Assembly (NCBI GenBank): GCA_019634915.1
Contig: JAHCAN010000002.1
Coordinates: 62,001 to 126,000 of the forward strand
Source: Steroidobacteraceae bacterium
Lineage (GTDB): Bacteria; Pseudomonadota; Gammaproteobacteria; Steroidobacterales; Steroidobacteraceae
Direction of reading: 5' to 3'
Length of the DNA: 64,000 nt
Positions 1 to 8,996 of this stretch are shown in pieces; positions within the stretch are counted from its first letter, which is position 1; every line of letters starts with the position of its first letter. Made by a program: the position numbers and the translations under genes. Under the pieces are notes generated by a model, which was given only the letters and a program-made list of their open reading frames with translations, did not search any database and had not been told where the DNA came from.

Positions 1-301
1 CCCGGCAATTGCGGCAATGACCGCAGGTCAGGTGGCCCTCGCCGGATACGCGGTCGCCGACTGCGAAGCCGCGCACTTCGCTGCCGAGATCGACGATCTC
101 GCCGCAGTATTCGTGGCCGATCGCCATCGGCACGTGGATCGTGCGGCGCGCCCAGTCGTCCCAGTTGTAGATGTGCATGTCGGTGCCGCAGATCGCGGTC
201 TTGCGCATGCGGATCAGCACGTCATTCGGACCGATCGTCGGTTCGGAAATGTCCTGCATCCAGATGCCGGGTTCGGCCTTGGCCTTCACGAGCGCTCTCA
301 T
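1..301 (-). CDS. tdh: L-threonine 3-dehydrogenase, N-terminal part
   Basis: Zinc- and NAD-dependent oxidation of L-threonine to 2-amino-3-ketobutyrate, the first step of threonine breakdown to glycine and acetyl-CoA. Only the first 100 codons are inside the window; the gene runs off the left edge. The translation begins [17 protein letters not shown] and carries the family residues at the E. coli positions: Cys38, Thr40 and His43 (CGTDMH), the His63-Glu64 pair (GHEY), and the structural zinc cysteines 93, 96 and 99 (CGHCRNC). The start is the ATG at 299-301. It is divergent from the antiporter gene, with 54 bases between the two starts. The assignment rests on the close match over these 100 residues, and no other zinc alcohol dehydrogenase fits as well. 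Confidence 0.9.
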   Translation of the reverse strand, partial: MRALVKAKAEPGIWMQDISEPTIGPNDVLIRMRKTAICGTDMHIYNWDDWARRTIHVPMAIGHEYCGEIVDLGSEVRGFAVGDRVSGEGHLTCGHCRNCR

Positions 302-355
302 GGCATCATTATGCATGCAGTTGCCCGTCTCCGCCGGGCCGGTGGAGGCCCGTGA

Positions 356-1615
356 GTGAACCCGTCCCCGATCGAGCTGGTTGCCGCCCTGCTGTTCGCA
401 GTTGCGATTCTGCACACTTTTTCGACGAAATTCTTCGAACAGATGGCCCGCTACCGGCCCGCGCATGCCGGCATCTGGCACCTGCTCGGCGAAGTGGAAG
501 TCGTGTTCGGCTTCTGGGCGCTCGTGCTGGTCGTCGTGATGATGGCGCTCGAGGGCAGCGAGGCCACGACCCGCTACATCGATGCGCGCAACTTCACCGA
601 GCCGATGTTCGTGTTCGCGATCATGGTGATCGCCGGGACGCGGCCGGTCATCCGCGCCGCGCAGTCAGGCGTCACGCTGCTCGCGCGGGCGGCGCCGCTG
701 CCGGGCAGCCTCGCGTTCTATTTCCTGACGCTCGCGCTCGTGCCGCTGCTCGGCTCGTTCATCACCGAGCCGGCCGCGATGACGCTCGCCGCGCTGATTC
801 TTGCGCAGCGGATCTTTACGGCCGGCGTATCGACGCGGCTGAAGTATGCGACGCTCGGCGTGCTGTTCGTGAACGTGTCGATCGGCGGCACGCTGACACC
901 ATTCGCTGCCCCGCCGGTGCTGATGGTCGCGGACACATGGAACTGGGATACGGCCTACATGATGTCCGCATTCGGCTGGAAGGCCGCAATTGCCTGCGGC
1001 GCGAACGCGCTCGGAGTGACGCTGCTGTTTCGCAGGGAACTGAGCCACCTGACGCCGGCGCTCGCGGCAAGCCAGGGTGAACCGGTGCCGGTCGCGCTGA
1101 CGTTCGTGCACCTCGCATTTCTCGCCGGCGTCGTCTATTTCTCGCATCATCCGGCGATGTTCATGGGCCTGCTGCTGTTCTTTCTCGGCATCGCCGGCGC
1201 CTACCGGCGCCACCAGGACCGGCTGATCCTGCGCGAGGGCCTGCTGGTGGCGTTCTTCCTCGCGGGCCTGGTCGTGCTCGGCGGCCTGCAGCAATGGTGG
1301 CTCAGCCCGCTGCTGCTCGGCATGAGCAGCGACTCGGTGTTCGTCGGTGCGACGATACTCACGGCCTTCACCGACAACGCGGCGCTGACCTACCTCGGCT
1401 CGCAGGTCGACGGCCTTTCAGAGGCCTTCAAATACGCGCTGGTCGCCGGCGCCGTCACGGGCGGAGGGCTCACGATCATCGCCAACGCGCCGAACCCGGC
1501 GGGCATCGCGATCCTGCGCGGGCATTTCGCGGATGGTGCCGTACACCCGCTCGGCCTGCTGCTCGCCGCACTGGCGCCGACGCTCGTCGCCGCGCTGGCA
1601 TTCCGCTATCTTTGA
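356..1615 (+). CDS. putative Na+/H+ antiporter (Na_H_antiport_3-like)
   Basis: Polytopic inner-membrane protein of 419 residues with about ten to twelve hydrophobic segments, matching the poorly characterised putative Na+/H+ antiporter family within the ion transporter superfamily. A late segment carries [11 protein letters not shown], which resembles the Asn-rich re-entrant motif of NhaD/ArsB-type carriers, and an earlier one carries [12 protein letters not shown], so the protein probably has two inverted halves. The start used is GTG at 356. A GTG at 352 lies in another frame. The rhomboid gene follows after 5 bases, so the two are probably co-transcribed. Substrate and direction of transport cannot be read from the sequence; the ion antiporter role is known only by family. 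Confidence 0.75.
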   Translation: MNPSPIELVAALLFAVAILHTFSTKFFEQMARYRPAHAGIWHLLGEVEVVFGFWALVLVVVMMALEGSEATTRYIDARNFTEPMFVFAIMVIAGTRPVIRAAQSGVTLLARAAPLPGSLAFYFLTLALVPLLGSFITEPAAMTLAALILAQRIFTAGVSTRLKYATLGVLFVNVSIGGTLTPFAAPPVLMVADTWNWDTAYMMSAFGWKAAIACGANALGVTLLFRRELSHLTPALAASQGEPVPVALTFVHLAFLAGVVYFSHHPAMFMGLLLFFLGIAGAYRRHQDRLILREGLLVAFFLAGLVVLGGLQQWWLSPLLLGMSSDSVFVGATILTAFTDNAALTYLGSQVDGLSEAFKYALVAGAVTGGGLTIIANAPNPAGIAILRGHFADGAVHPLGLLLAALAPTLVAALAFRYL

Positions 1616-1620
1616 AGTTG

Positions 1621-2187
1621 ATGATGGCACCGGTTACACGCACGATCCTGATCGTCACCGTCGTCGCCTTCCTGCTGCAGGGCGCGTCCGAAACGTATGC
1701 GCTGCAGTTCGCGCTGTGGCCTCCCGGGCCGCTGTTCCGGCCGTGGCAGCTCATCACCTATGCGTTCCTGCACGGCAGCACGGTGCACATCTTCTTCAAC
1801 ATGTTCGCCGTGTACATGTTCGGCAGCGAACTCGAACGCTACTGGGGCCCGCGGCGCTACCTGTTCCTCTACGGCTCGAGCATCCTGTTCGCCGGCCTGA
1901 CGCAGCTGTACGTCGCCTCGAAGAGCGCCGTGATGTATCCGACGCTCGGCGCATCGGGCGGCGTCTTCGGCCTGTTGCTCGCCTACGCCGTGCTGTTCCC
2001 GCGCCGCCGGCTGATGCTGCTCTTCCCGCCGATCCCGATGCCCGCGTGGCTGTTCGTCTCGCTCTACGCGATCCTCGAGCTGTTCATGGGCGTCACGGGG
2101 CGCCAACCGAACGTCGCGCACTTCGCGCATCTCGGCGGCATGCTCGGCGGCTGCATCGCGCTGCTCAGCTTCCGCGCGCGAGCCTGA
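1621..2187 (+). CDS. rhomboid family intramembrane serine protease
   Basis: Small six-helix rhomboid of 188 residues that would cleave transmembrane substrates inside the inner membrane. The catalytic dyad is visible: Ser112 in GASGG, and His170 in HFAHLGG on the last helix. The first helices carry the HxxxN element (VHIFFNMF, residues 55-62) that forms the oxyanion site. There is no extra domain, so this is the minimal GlpG-core type. ATG codons at 1621 and 1624 are both possible starts. It lies 5 bases after the antiporter gene. Its 3' end overlaps the convergent MATE gene by 23 bases. The substrate is unknown. Confidence 0.88.
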   Translation: MMAPVTRTILIVTVVAFLLQGASETYALQFALWPPGPLFRPWQLITYAFLHGSTVHIFFNMFAVYMFGSELERYWGPRRYLFLYGSSILFAGLTQLYVASKSAVMYPTLGASGGVFGLLLAYAVLFPRRRLMLLFPPIPMPAWLFVSLYAILELFMGVTGRQPNVAHFAHLGGMLGGCIALLSFRARA

Positions 2188-3583
2188 TCAACCGCCAGCG
2201 CCCGGAGCGCCAGCGCCACAGCATCGCAAGCCCCAGCAGCATCGCGTAGCTCATCAGCGCGAGCCAGCCGCCGAGCGCGCCGAGCCCGGCCTGCGGCAGG
2301 CCGTCGATCCAGCCGTGCCCCGGCGCGAACACGAGGGTGTGCGACAGCGGCACGAAGAAGAGCCACGACAGCGTGAGTGCGGTCGCCGCCGGCACGCGCG
2401 TGTCGCCCGCGCCGCGCAGCGCCGACGCCGAACCGAAGTACAGGCCGTCGAAGGCCTGATACAGCGCGGCCGGCCACAGCACGAGCAGTCCGACCGCGAT
2501 CGCCTCGCGCGCCGCGGCGTCGACCGGCGGCACGAACACCGGCAGCAGCCAGCGCCCGCCGGCGAGGATCAGCAGGCCCATGCAGGCCATGAAGGCGCAG
2601 CAGACCGCGATCACGCGCGTGCCGATCTGCCGCGCCCACTCGCGCTCGCCCGCGCCGATCGCCTGCCCAACGTAGGTCGTGCCTGCGGCCGCGATGCCGA
2701 GTGCCGGCAGGTAGGCGAGCGAGGTAAACATGATCACGACCTGGGTTGCGGCTGCCGCGCTGCTGCCGGTCTGCACGATCATCAGCTGAAAGAGCGCGAC
2801 GCCGAGCACGTCGGCGCCGTACATCACGCCGACCGGCAGGCCGATCCGCAGCTGGCGCAGGATCTGCGTGCGCACCGGCCGCCAGGTCAGCCGCGAGCGG
2901 AATGCGCCGGCGTAGCGCGGCGACAGCAGGATCGCGAGCGCAAACCCGAGGCCGAGCAGCTGCGCGGCGTTGGTGCCCCAGGCCGCGCCGGCCATGCCGA
3001 GGTCGAGCCCGAACATGAAGAACTGGTTGGCGGGCACGTTCGCGAGCATCGTGACGCCGGCGATCGCGAACGTCGTGCGCGTGGCGCCGATGCCCGTGAA
3101 GAAGCCGGTGACCGACCACGTCGCGAGGCCCAGTGCCGCGCCCAGCATGCGCGGCTCCCAGTACTCGAGTGCGAGGCGCTGCACCTCGGGGTCGAGGTGA
3201 AACGGCACGAGCATCCACGGCCCGAGCACCGCCAGCAGCAGAAACGCCGGGACCGTCGCGAGGGCCGACCACAGGCCCGACCAGGCCGCCTGCGAGGCGC
3301 GCGCGCGGCGGCGTGAGCCGAGCGCCTGCGCAACGAAAGTCTGGACCGCGAAACTCACGCCGCCCAGTACCAGAATCACGCAGGTCATGATCCAGTAGAT
3401 CGCGCCCATGCCGGCGAGCGCGTCGGTCGAGAGCCGCCCGATGAACCAGGTGTCGGTCAGATTCAGCACCGCCTGGATGGCGTTGGTCGCCATCAGCGGT
3501 GCCGCGAAGCGCAACAGCGCGCGATGATCGACCCGCGGGCGGCCGTCGTGCCCCTGCCGTGATGCCGGCAATGCGGGCGTCAT
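2165..3583 (-). CDS. MATE family multidrug efflux transporter
   Basis: Inner-membrane antiporter of 472 residues with about twelve helices in two repeated halves, of the NorM/DinF-like MATE family that expels cationic compounds using Na+ or H+ gradients. The start LRFAAPLMATNAIQ followed by DTWFIGRLSTDALAGMG is typical of the first helices; a second-half repeat begins LRIGLPVGVMYGADV. An open frame extends upstream to 3787, but the ATG at 3581-3583 overlaps the stop of the MaoC-like gene as ATGA, the junction used throughout this strand, so I take it as the start. Translation is probably coupled to the MaoC-like gene. The exported substrate is unknown. Confidence 0.88.
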   Translation of the reverse strand: MTPALPASRQGHDGRPRVDHRALLRFAAPLMATNAIQAVLNLTDTWFIGRLSTDALAGMGAIYWIMTCVILVLGGVSFAVQTFVAQALGSRRRARASQAAWSGLWSALATVPAFLLLAVLGPWMLVPFHLDPEVQRLALEYWEPRMLGAALGLATWSVTGFFTGIGATRTTFAIAGVTMLANVPANQFFMFGLDLGMAGAAWGTNAAQLLGLGFALAILLSPRYAGAFRSRLTWRPVRTQILRQLRIGLPVGVMYGADVLGVALFQLMIVQTGSSAAAATQVVIMFTSLAYLPALGIAAAGTTYVGQAIGAGEREWARQIGTRVIAVCCAFMACMGLLILAGGRWLLPVFVPPVDAAAREAIAVGLLVLWPAALYQAFDGLYFGSASALRGAGDTRVPAATALTLSWLFFVPLSHTLVFAPGHGWIDGLPQAGLGALGGWLALMSYAMLLGLAMLWRWRSGRWRLIRLARGS

Positions 3584-4488
3584 GCAGAGGCGGTCCGCAG
3601 CTCTCCGGTCAAATGGGCCTTGCCGCCCGGGTCCTTCAGCGTGAACGAAGCGCGACCCTGGGTCGCACGGCTTTCGAGCGCCAGTTCGGCGGGCAGGTAG
3701 ACGGGCATCCGGAACACGACGTCGAGCGTGGTGCGTCCACGCGCCTGTGTCTCGCCGACCTCGGCTGCACAGCGCGCGAGCGACCACATGCCGTGCGCGA
3801 TCGCCTTCGGGAAGCCGAACGGCCGCGCGAGCAGATCGCCCAGATGGATCGGGTTGTAGTCGCCGGACACGGCCGCGTAGCGCCGCCCGAGCCCGGCCGG
3901 CGCGCTGAAGCGCGTCACGCGCACCGGTGTGGGGTCGGCGGCTTCCTCGCGTTCCCGCTCGCGCTCGCGCGCGCGCTCCACGACCAGCTGGCGTGCACCG
4001 GTCATGCGCTGGGCACGTGCGAGGAAGGTGCAGGTCTCGCGCCAGGTCACGGCGCCGTCGACGGTGGCCTCGGTCTCCAGGTCGAATTCCTGGCCACGCT
4101 CCGTGTCACGGTGTCCCTCGATCCAGCTGCGCAGCGCCATCGGTCGCGCCGGGTCCTGCGCCTGCTCGCGCACGATGCGGTTGCGCACGTGCACCACCCC
4201 GAGCACGCTGACCGGAAACGCCGGCGAGGCCAGCATCGACAGATGCATGCCGATCGCCAGCATGTGCGGCCAGGCGATCGGCACGACGTCCGCGTGCGGC
4301 AGGCCGCAGACGGCGGCATAGCGCTGCAGGCGCTGCGGGTCGGGCTGGATCGGCGCGAGTGATGCCTCGATGCGCGGCACCTGCACGTCCGCGGGCATGT
4401 AGCGCGGCTTGCGCGCCGCGACGACACGGAGATAGTTGCCCCAGATGCCCGGCGGCGACCTGAACTGCAGATTGACGTTCGCGGCCAT
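3580..4488 (-). CDS. MaoC-like (R)-specific hydratase, double hotdog
   Basis: Protein of 302 residues with two hotdog halves. The C-terminal half carries the (R)-hydratase signature YAAVSGDYNPIHLGDLLA followed by FGFPKAIAHGMW, with the catalytic Asp and His of enoyl-CoA hydratase 2 enzymes. It should add water to a trans-2-enoyl-CoA, giving a (3R)-hydroxyacyl-CoA. The N-terminal half is a degenerate hotdog, as in eukaryotic-type double MaoC proteins. A run of charged residues (REREREREE) links the halves. It starts 17 bases after ccmI and overlaps the MATE gene as ATGA, so it may be transcribed with the ccm genes, although no link with cytochrome maturation is evident. The true acyl substrate is unknown. 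Confidence 0.78.
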   Translation of the reverse strand: MAANVNLQFRSPPGIWGNYLRVVAARKPRYMPADVQVPRIEASLAPIQPDPQRLQRYAAVCGLPHADVVPIAWPHMLAIGMHLSMLASPAFPVSVLGVVHVRNRIVREQAQDPARPMALRSWIEGHRDTERGQEFDLETEATVDGAVTWRETCTFLARAQRMTGARQLVVERAREREREREEAADPTPVRVTRFSAPAGLGRRYAAVSGDYNPIHLGDLLARPFGFPKAIAHGMWSLARCAAEVGETQARGRTTLDVVFRMPVYLPAELALESRATQGRASFTLKDPGGKAHLTGELRTASA

Positions 4489-4505
4489 GTTCGCTGCCGG
4501 CCCGT

Positions 4506-5483
4506 TCAGGGCGTCACGCGATCGAGTACGAGCTCGCGCAGGCCGTCGGTGCCGACGTCGTAGCTGAGCTCACCGTAGGGGTCGCCGCGCGCCGCTTCCG
4601 GCTGGCCCGACAGCGACACTCGCGCGACGACCTCGACTCGCTTGCCGGCGGTGATCGCGCGCCCGGGCATCATCGCGTCGGCGGCGGTCAGTTCCACTTC
4701 GAGCGGAAACTTCGCCGCGAGCCGCTTCACGGCCAGTGGTGGCCCCGCCGAGCCGGGGTCACGCACGAACACGAACAGCGGCGCGCCGCTGCCCGCGCGG
4801 GCGGCGACGTCCGCGCCCGCACTGACTTTCACGCGCACGACTGCCGGTGCGACCGGACCCGCGGCGAGCTGATGGTCGATCGCCGCGATCTGCTGCTCGA
4901 GCAGCGGGCGCACATTCGCGGGCGGATCCAGCGTCAGCAGCGTGGCGAAGCGCTCGCGCGCCAGCGGCAGATCACCGCGCCGCATCGCCACGATCGCCCC
5001 GAAGAACAGCGCCTTGCCCGCCTTCGGATCGATCTCGAGCGCGCGCTCGAACAGCTCGCCGGCACGCCCGGCCAGCTCGCCCTCGTCCATGATCGCGAGC
5101 ACTTCCGCCCTGCCCACCAGCGCCTCGACATTGCGCCCGCCGCCCAGACGGTCGGCGCGTTCGTAGGCGCGCAACGCGAGCGGGTACTGCTCGAGCGCGA
5201 CGTATGAGCGGCCGAGCATCAGCCAGCCCTCGAGGTCGTTCGGCTCGCGCTCGAGCCGGCGCGCGAGCGTCGAGACCATGCCCGCGGGCGTGCCGGCCGA
5301 CGGCGTCTGCGGCCAGGTCCAGTTGCTCCAGGTGGCATAGAGCCCGACGCTGCCGGCGAGCAGCACCGCGATGCTGCCGAGGGCGGCCCACTGTGCCGGT
5401 TTCTCGCCGCGCAACAGCGGTATCGCGACGACGGCGATCGCGCCGAGGACCAGGGTGGCGGCAAGGATGACGAACGGCAGCAT
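4506..5483 (-). CDS. ccmI: cytochrome c maturation protein CcmI
   Basis: Apocytochrome c chaperone of system I that presents the unfolded apoprotein to the CcmF/CcmH ligation complex. The 325-residue protein starts with two membrane segments (residues about 3-22 and 34-52) followed by a periplasmic TPR region (GWLMLGRSYVALEQYPLALRAYERA is one clear repeat, seen around residues 86-110). The C-terminal domain, from about residue 210, is the beta-rich part that binds cytochrome C-termini in E. coli-like CcmH. Here CcmH and CcmI are separate proteins, as in Pseudomonas, not fused as in E. coli. Its ATG overlaps the ccmH stop as TGATG. It is the last ccm gene. Confidence 0.92.
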   Translation of the reverse strand: MLPFVILAATLVLGAIAVVAIPLLRGEKPAQWAALGSIAVLLAGSVGLYATWSNWTWPQTPSAGTPAGMVSTLARRLEREPNDLEGWLMLGRSYVALEQYPLALRAYERADRLGGGRNVEALVGRAEVLAIMDEGELAGRAGELFERALEIDPKAGKALFFGAIVAMRRGDLPLARERFATLLTLDPPANVRPLLEQQIAAIDHQLAAGPVAPAVVRVKVSAGADVAARAGSGAPLFVFVRDPGSAGPPLAVKRLAAKFPLEVELTAADAMMPGRAITAGKRVEVVARVSLSGQPEAARGDPYGELSYDVGTDGLRELVLDRVTP

Positions 5484-5911
5484 CAGGAATCCGGTGTATC
5501 GAAATCGGGATCATCGGCGACCATCGCCGAGCGGCGGCGCACGATGCGCCACGCGACGACCACGCCGCCGAGCAGCAACACACCCGGCAGCGCCCAGAGC
5601 CATGCGGTGCGCGCCGACATGCGCGGCCGGAAGAGGATGAAATCGCCGTAGCGCGCCGACATGTAGTCGCGTACCTGCTGGTCGCTGCTGCCGGCGAGCA
5701 GCTGCTCGGCGACCTCGCGGCGCAGGTCCGATGCCAGACCCACCGGCGAGTCGGCGATCGACTGGTTCTGGCACTGCATGCAGCGCAGCTCGTGCGTGAG
5801 CGCCTCGTAACGCGCCTGCAGCGCCGGGTCCGGCAGCTGCGTCGTGTCGATCGCGAGGGCTGCCGGCGCGAGCAGCAGGCCGGCGATCGCGAGCAGGACG
5901 CGCGCCTTCAC
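5483..5911 (-). CDS. ccmH: cytochrome c maturation protein CcmH (thiol reductase)
   Basis: Periplasm-facing, membrane-anchored thiol oxidoreductase of 142 residues that keeps the CXXCH cysteines of apocytochrome c reduced. A signal peptide covers about residues 1-20 (cleavage near ALA-ID). The conserved LRCMQCQNQSIADS motif gives the active-site Cys44 and Cys47. One membrane helix near residues 102-122 anchors the C-terminus. The length is that of the short Pseudomonas-type CcmH. Its start overlaps the ccmG stop as ATGA, and its stop overlaps the ccmI start as TGATG, so the three are very likely translationally coupled. Confidence 0.93.
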   Translation of the reverse strand: MKARVLLAIAGLLLAPAALAIDTTQLPDPALQARYEALTHELRCMQCQNQSIADSPVGLASDLRREVAEQLLAGSSDQQVRDYMSARYGDFILFRPRMSARTAWLWALPGVLLLGGVVVAWRIVRRRSAMVADDPDFDTPDS

Positions 5912-6432
5912 GGGGTCACCGCCCGCGCGACGAAGTCGCTCTCCCAGATCGCGTCGGTCAGCGCGCCGATCTGCTTGTGGACGATGATGCCGCGCGGATC
6001 GATCAGGAAGCTCTCGGGCGCGCCGTAGACGCCGTAGTCGATCGCGACGCGCCCGTCCGCGTCGACCGGTACCGCGACGTACGGGTCACCGAGCTGCGCG
6101 AGCCAGCCGAGCGCCCCGGCGCTGTCGTCCTTCCAGTTCAGGCCCACGATCGGCAGCTTGCCGGACGCCTTCGCCGCCATCAGCGCTGCGTGCTCCGCCC
6201 GGCATTCGACGCACCAGGTTCCCCAGACGTTGAGCACGTACCATCTGCCCCGCATGCTGCGCGAATCGAACGGCCGGTCGGGGTCGCGAAGGTCGGGCAG
6301 CACGAAGTCCGGCGCCGCCTTGCCGATCAGCGGTGAGGCGACGACGCCTTTCGTCTTCGAGTTCTTGATGCCGACGCCCAGCACGATCGCGAGCAGCGCG
6401 AAGGCCACGAGTGGCCACAGGTAGCGATTCAC
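5908..6432 (-). CDS. ccmG: thiol:disulfide interchange protein CcmG/DsbE
   Basis: Membrane-tethered periplasmic thioredoxin of 174 residues that passes electrons from DsbD/CcdA to CcmH and apocytochrome c. An N-terminal anchor (residues 4-22) is followed by a thioredoxin fold with the WCVEC active site (Cys74, Cys77), then the GAPESFLID segment containing the cis-proline region and an acidic residue typical of the DsbE branch. The start is the GTG at 6430-6432, overlapping the ccmF stop as GTGA; no ATG is suitably placed. It lies between ccmF and ccmH as in other system I operons. Confidence 0.93.
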   Translation of the reverse strand: MNRYLWPLVAFALLAIVLGVGIKNSKTKGVVASPLIGKAAPDFVLPDLRDPDRPFDSRSMRGRWYVLNVWGTWCVECRAEHAALMAAKASGKLPIVGLNWKDDSAGALGWLAQLGDPYVAVPVDADGRVAIDYGVYGAPESFLIDPRGIIVHKQIGALTDAIWESDFVARAVTP

Positions 6433-8384
6433 GCGATACTGCCCTGCCCCGCGCCGATCGGCTCCGCCGCCGTGGCGCGCGCCGTGCGGTAGCGCCGGTC
6501 GCTCGCGGCCAGCAGGCCACCCAGCGCCATCAGCAGCGCCGCGAGCCAGATGTAGTTGATCAGCGGGCGCACCTGGATGCGCAGGCTCCAGCGGCCCGCG
6601 CCGAGGTCCTCGCCGAGCGCGACGAACAGGTCGCGGCCCGCCTGCGAGCGGATCGCCGCCTCGGTCATCACCGACTGCTGCACGAAATAGCGCCGCTTCT
6701 CCGGCTGCAGAGTCGCGATCGACCGGCCATTGCGCGCCACCTGGACGACGCCGTGCACGCCGTCGTAATTGGGCCCGTGCAGTGCGTCGACGCCGTCGAA
6801 GCGGAAGTCGAAGCCGCCGACCTGCACGGTCTCGCCGCGCGCGAGCGCGACGTCGCGTTCGACGGTGTAGCTCTCGACGGCGGTGACCGACACGACGAAT
6901 ACGCCCACCGCAACGTGCGCGAGCGTCATGCCGAGCACGGCGCGCGGCAGCGAGAGCCGGCGGCGCAGCCGGTCGATCGGATCGACGAGTGAGGACAGCA
7001 CGAGCCAGATGCCGAGCGCGATGCTGACCGGCGCGAGGCCCGGACGGCCGGCGTAGTAGCCGAACACGACCGCGAGCGAGACCGCGAGCGAGATCAGGCC
7101 GGTCACGATCACGGGCCGGCTGCGCTCGCGGATGCGCCCGCGCTTCCAGTTGCTGTGTACGCCGATCGCGGCCAGCGCGATCAGCGGCAGCATCGGTAGC
7201 AGGAAGGTGGGATTGAAGTACTGCGGCCCGACCGACAGGGTGCCGAGGCCGAGCGTGTCGGAGATCAGCGGCGCGAGCGTGCCGCCGAACACGGTCGCCG
7301 CGGCGATCACGAGCAGGATGTTGTTGAACAGCAGGAAGGACTCGCGCGAGGCGAACTCGAAGCCCGCGGCTGATCTCAGCAGCGGTGCGCGCCACGCGTA
7401 CAGCGACAGCGCCCCGCCGATCATGATCACGAGGAACGCGAGGATGAACACGCCCCGCGCCGGATCGGCCGCGAACGAATGCACCGACACGAGCACGCCG
7501 GAGCGCACCAGGAACGTGCCGAGCAGGCTCAGCGAGAACGCGATGATCGCGAGCAGCAGCGTCCAGCTCTTGAACAGCCCGCGCTTGTCGGTGACCGCGA
7601 GCGAGTGGACCAGCGCCGTGCCGACCAGCCACGGCATGAACGAGGCGTTTTCGACCGGATCCCAGAACCAGTAGCCGCCCCAGCCGAGCTCGTAATAGGC
7701 CCACCAGCTACCGAGCGCGATGCCGACAGTGAGGAAGGCCCAGGCGGCCAGTGTCCACGGCCGGGTCCAGCGCGCCCAGGTCTGGTCGAGACGCCCCTCG
7801 AGCATCGCGGCGACCGCGAACGCGAATGCCACCGCGAAGCCGACATAGCCCGTGTACAGCAGCGGCGGATGCATCGCGAGCGCCGGATCCTGCAGCAGCG
7901 GATTCAGGTCGCGGCCGTCGGCCGCGGCCGGATCGAGGCGCAGGAACGGGTTCGACGTCGCGAGCGTGAACAGCAGGAAGCCGAAGCTGACGAGCCCGAG
8001 CACGCCGAGCACGCGCGCCGCGAAGCGCGGCGGCAGCCGCGAGATGCCGAAGGCGACCGCGATCGTCCAGCAGGCGAGCAGCACGATCCACAGCAACAGC
8101 GAGCCCTCGTGCGCACCCCAGACCGCGGCGATGCGGTAGACCAGCGGCAGCGCCGAATTGGAGTTCTGCGCGACGTAGACCACCGAGAAGTCGAAGCGCA
8201 CGAAGCTCGCGATCAGGCAGCCGAACGCGGCCGCGACCATGACCGCCTGGCCCGCCGTCGCGGGCACCACGGCCGCGAGCCAGCGGTCGCGGCCGAGCGC
8301 GGGGCCGGCGAGGCCGAAGAACGCCTGCAGCGCCGCCAGCAGCAGCGCGAGGATCAGTGCGAAATGGCCGAGTTCGGGCAGCAT
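6429..8384 (-). CDS. ccmF: heme lyase subunit CcmF
   Basis: Large integral membrane protein of 651 residues, the core of the cytochrome c synthetase that takes heme from holo-CcmE and joins it to apocytochrome c. About 14-15 hydrophobic helices are seen. The heme-handling WWD domain reads WGGYWFWDPVENASFMPW, flanked by the conserved histidines of the family. A large periplasmic loop lies near the C-terminus before the last helix. The start ATG is 4 bases after the ccmE stop. Length and motifs are normal for the family, with no frameshift. Confidence 0.95.
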   Translation of the reverse strand: MLPELGHFALILALLLAALQAFFGLAGPALGRDRWLAAVVPATAGQAVMVAAAFGCLIASFVRFDFSVVYVAQNSNSALPLVYRIAAVWGAHEGSLLLWIVLLACWTIAVAFGISRLPPRFAARVLGVLGLVSFGFLLFTLATSNPFLRLDPAAADGRDLNPLLQDPALAMHPPLLYTGYVGFAVAFAFAVAAMLEGRLDQTWARWTRPWTLAAWAFLTVGIALGSWWAYYELGWGGYWFWDPVENASFMPWLVGTALVHSLAVTDKRGLFKSWTLLLAIIAFSLSLLGTFLVRSGVLVSVHSFAADPARGVFILAFLVIMIGGALSLYAWRAPLLRSAAGFEFASRESFLLFNNILLVIAAATVFGGTLAPLISDTLGLGTLSVGPQYFNPTFLLPMLPLIALAAIGVHSNWKRGRIRERSRPVIVTGLISLAVSLAVVFGYYAGRPGLAPVSIALGIWLVLSSLVDPIDRLRRRLSLPRAVLGMTLAHVAVGVFVVSVTAVESYTVERDVALARGETVQVGGFDFRFDGVDALHGPNYDGVHGVVQVARNGRSIATLQPEKRRYFVQQSVMTEAAIRSQAGRDLFVALGEDLGAGRWSLRIQVRPLINYIWLAALLMALGGLLAASDRRYRTARATAAEPIGAGQGSIA

Positions 8385-8388
8385 CGCA

Positions 8389-8838
8389 TCAGCCCTGCGG
8401 CGGCGCCGTGGTGCCCGGCTGCGGCGTCTTCAGCGAGCGCGAGACCTCGGGCGGCATGTAGTTCTCGTCGTGCTTCGCGAGCACCTCGTCGGCGGTGAAC
8501 ACGCCGTCGCTGCCGAGCCGGCCGTGCGCGACGACGCCCTGCCCTTCGCGGAACAGATCCGGCAGCACGCCGGTGTAGTGCACCGGCACCGAGCGCTGGA
8601 AATCGGTCACGACGAAGCGCACTTCGAGGCTGCCCGGCGCGCGCACGACGCTGCCGTCCTCGACCATGCCGCCGAGCCGGAAGCGCTCGCCGGCCGGCGC
8701 CTCGCCGTTGGCCACCTGGGTCGGGTCGAAGAAGAACATCACGTTGGTGCGAAACGCCTGCAGCGCGAGCACGCCGGCGATGCCGACACCGGCGAGGATT
8801 CCGATCACGAGCAGCAGGCGGCGGCGGCGCGGCGTCAT
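8389..8838 (-). CDS. ccmE: heme chaperone CcmE
   Basis: Periplasmic heme chaperone of 149 residues that binds heme covalently and carries it from CcmC to CcmF. A single N-terminal membrane anchor (residues 8-27) precedes an OB-fold. The heme-binding motif is HDENY, with His123 as the covalent ligand and Tyr127 as axial ligand. The Pro-rich, disordered C-terminus is usual for the family. An open frame extends upstream to 8955, but the ATG at 8836-8838 overlaps the ccmD stop as ATGA and starts directly before the anchor, so it is preferred. Confidence 0.94.
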   Translation of the reverse strand: MTPRRRRLLLVIGILAGVGIAGVLALQAFRTNVMFFFDPTQVANGEAPAGERFRLGGMVEDGSVVRAPGSLEVRFVVTDFQRSVPVHYTGVLPDLFREGQGVVAHGRLGSDGVFTADEVLAKHDENYMPPEVSRSLKTPQPGTTAPPQG

Positions 8839-8996
8839 GGGTCGTCTCCAATGCGCGCGCGGCGGCGCGCCTCGGCCAGCGCGCTGCGCAGGCTGCGCCG
8901 CGCGGCAATGATGTTCCACGCAATGATACCGAAGGTCAGCGCCATCGATGGCCACACCGAGCCCGCATAGCCCCCCATCGCCAGGAATCTGCTCAT
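8835..8996 (-). CDS. ccmD: heme exporter protein CcmD
   Basis: Single-helix membrane protein of 53 residues that helps release holo-CcmE from the CcmABC complex. The sequence [20 protein letters not shown] has the family's MGGYAxxVWxS start, one helix around residues 14-31, then a basic tail (EARRRAR). It overlaps ccmC (ATG inside its stop, as ATGA) and ccmE in the same way. It is easy to overlook because of its size, but position and motif agree. Confidence 0.92.
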   Translation of the reverse strand: MSRFLAMGGYAGSVWPSMALTFGIIAWNIIAARRSLRSALAEARRRARIGDDP

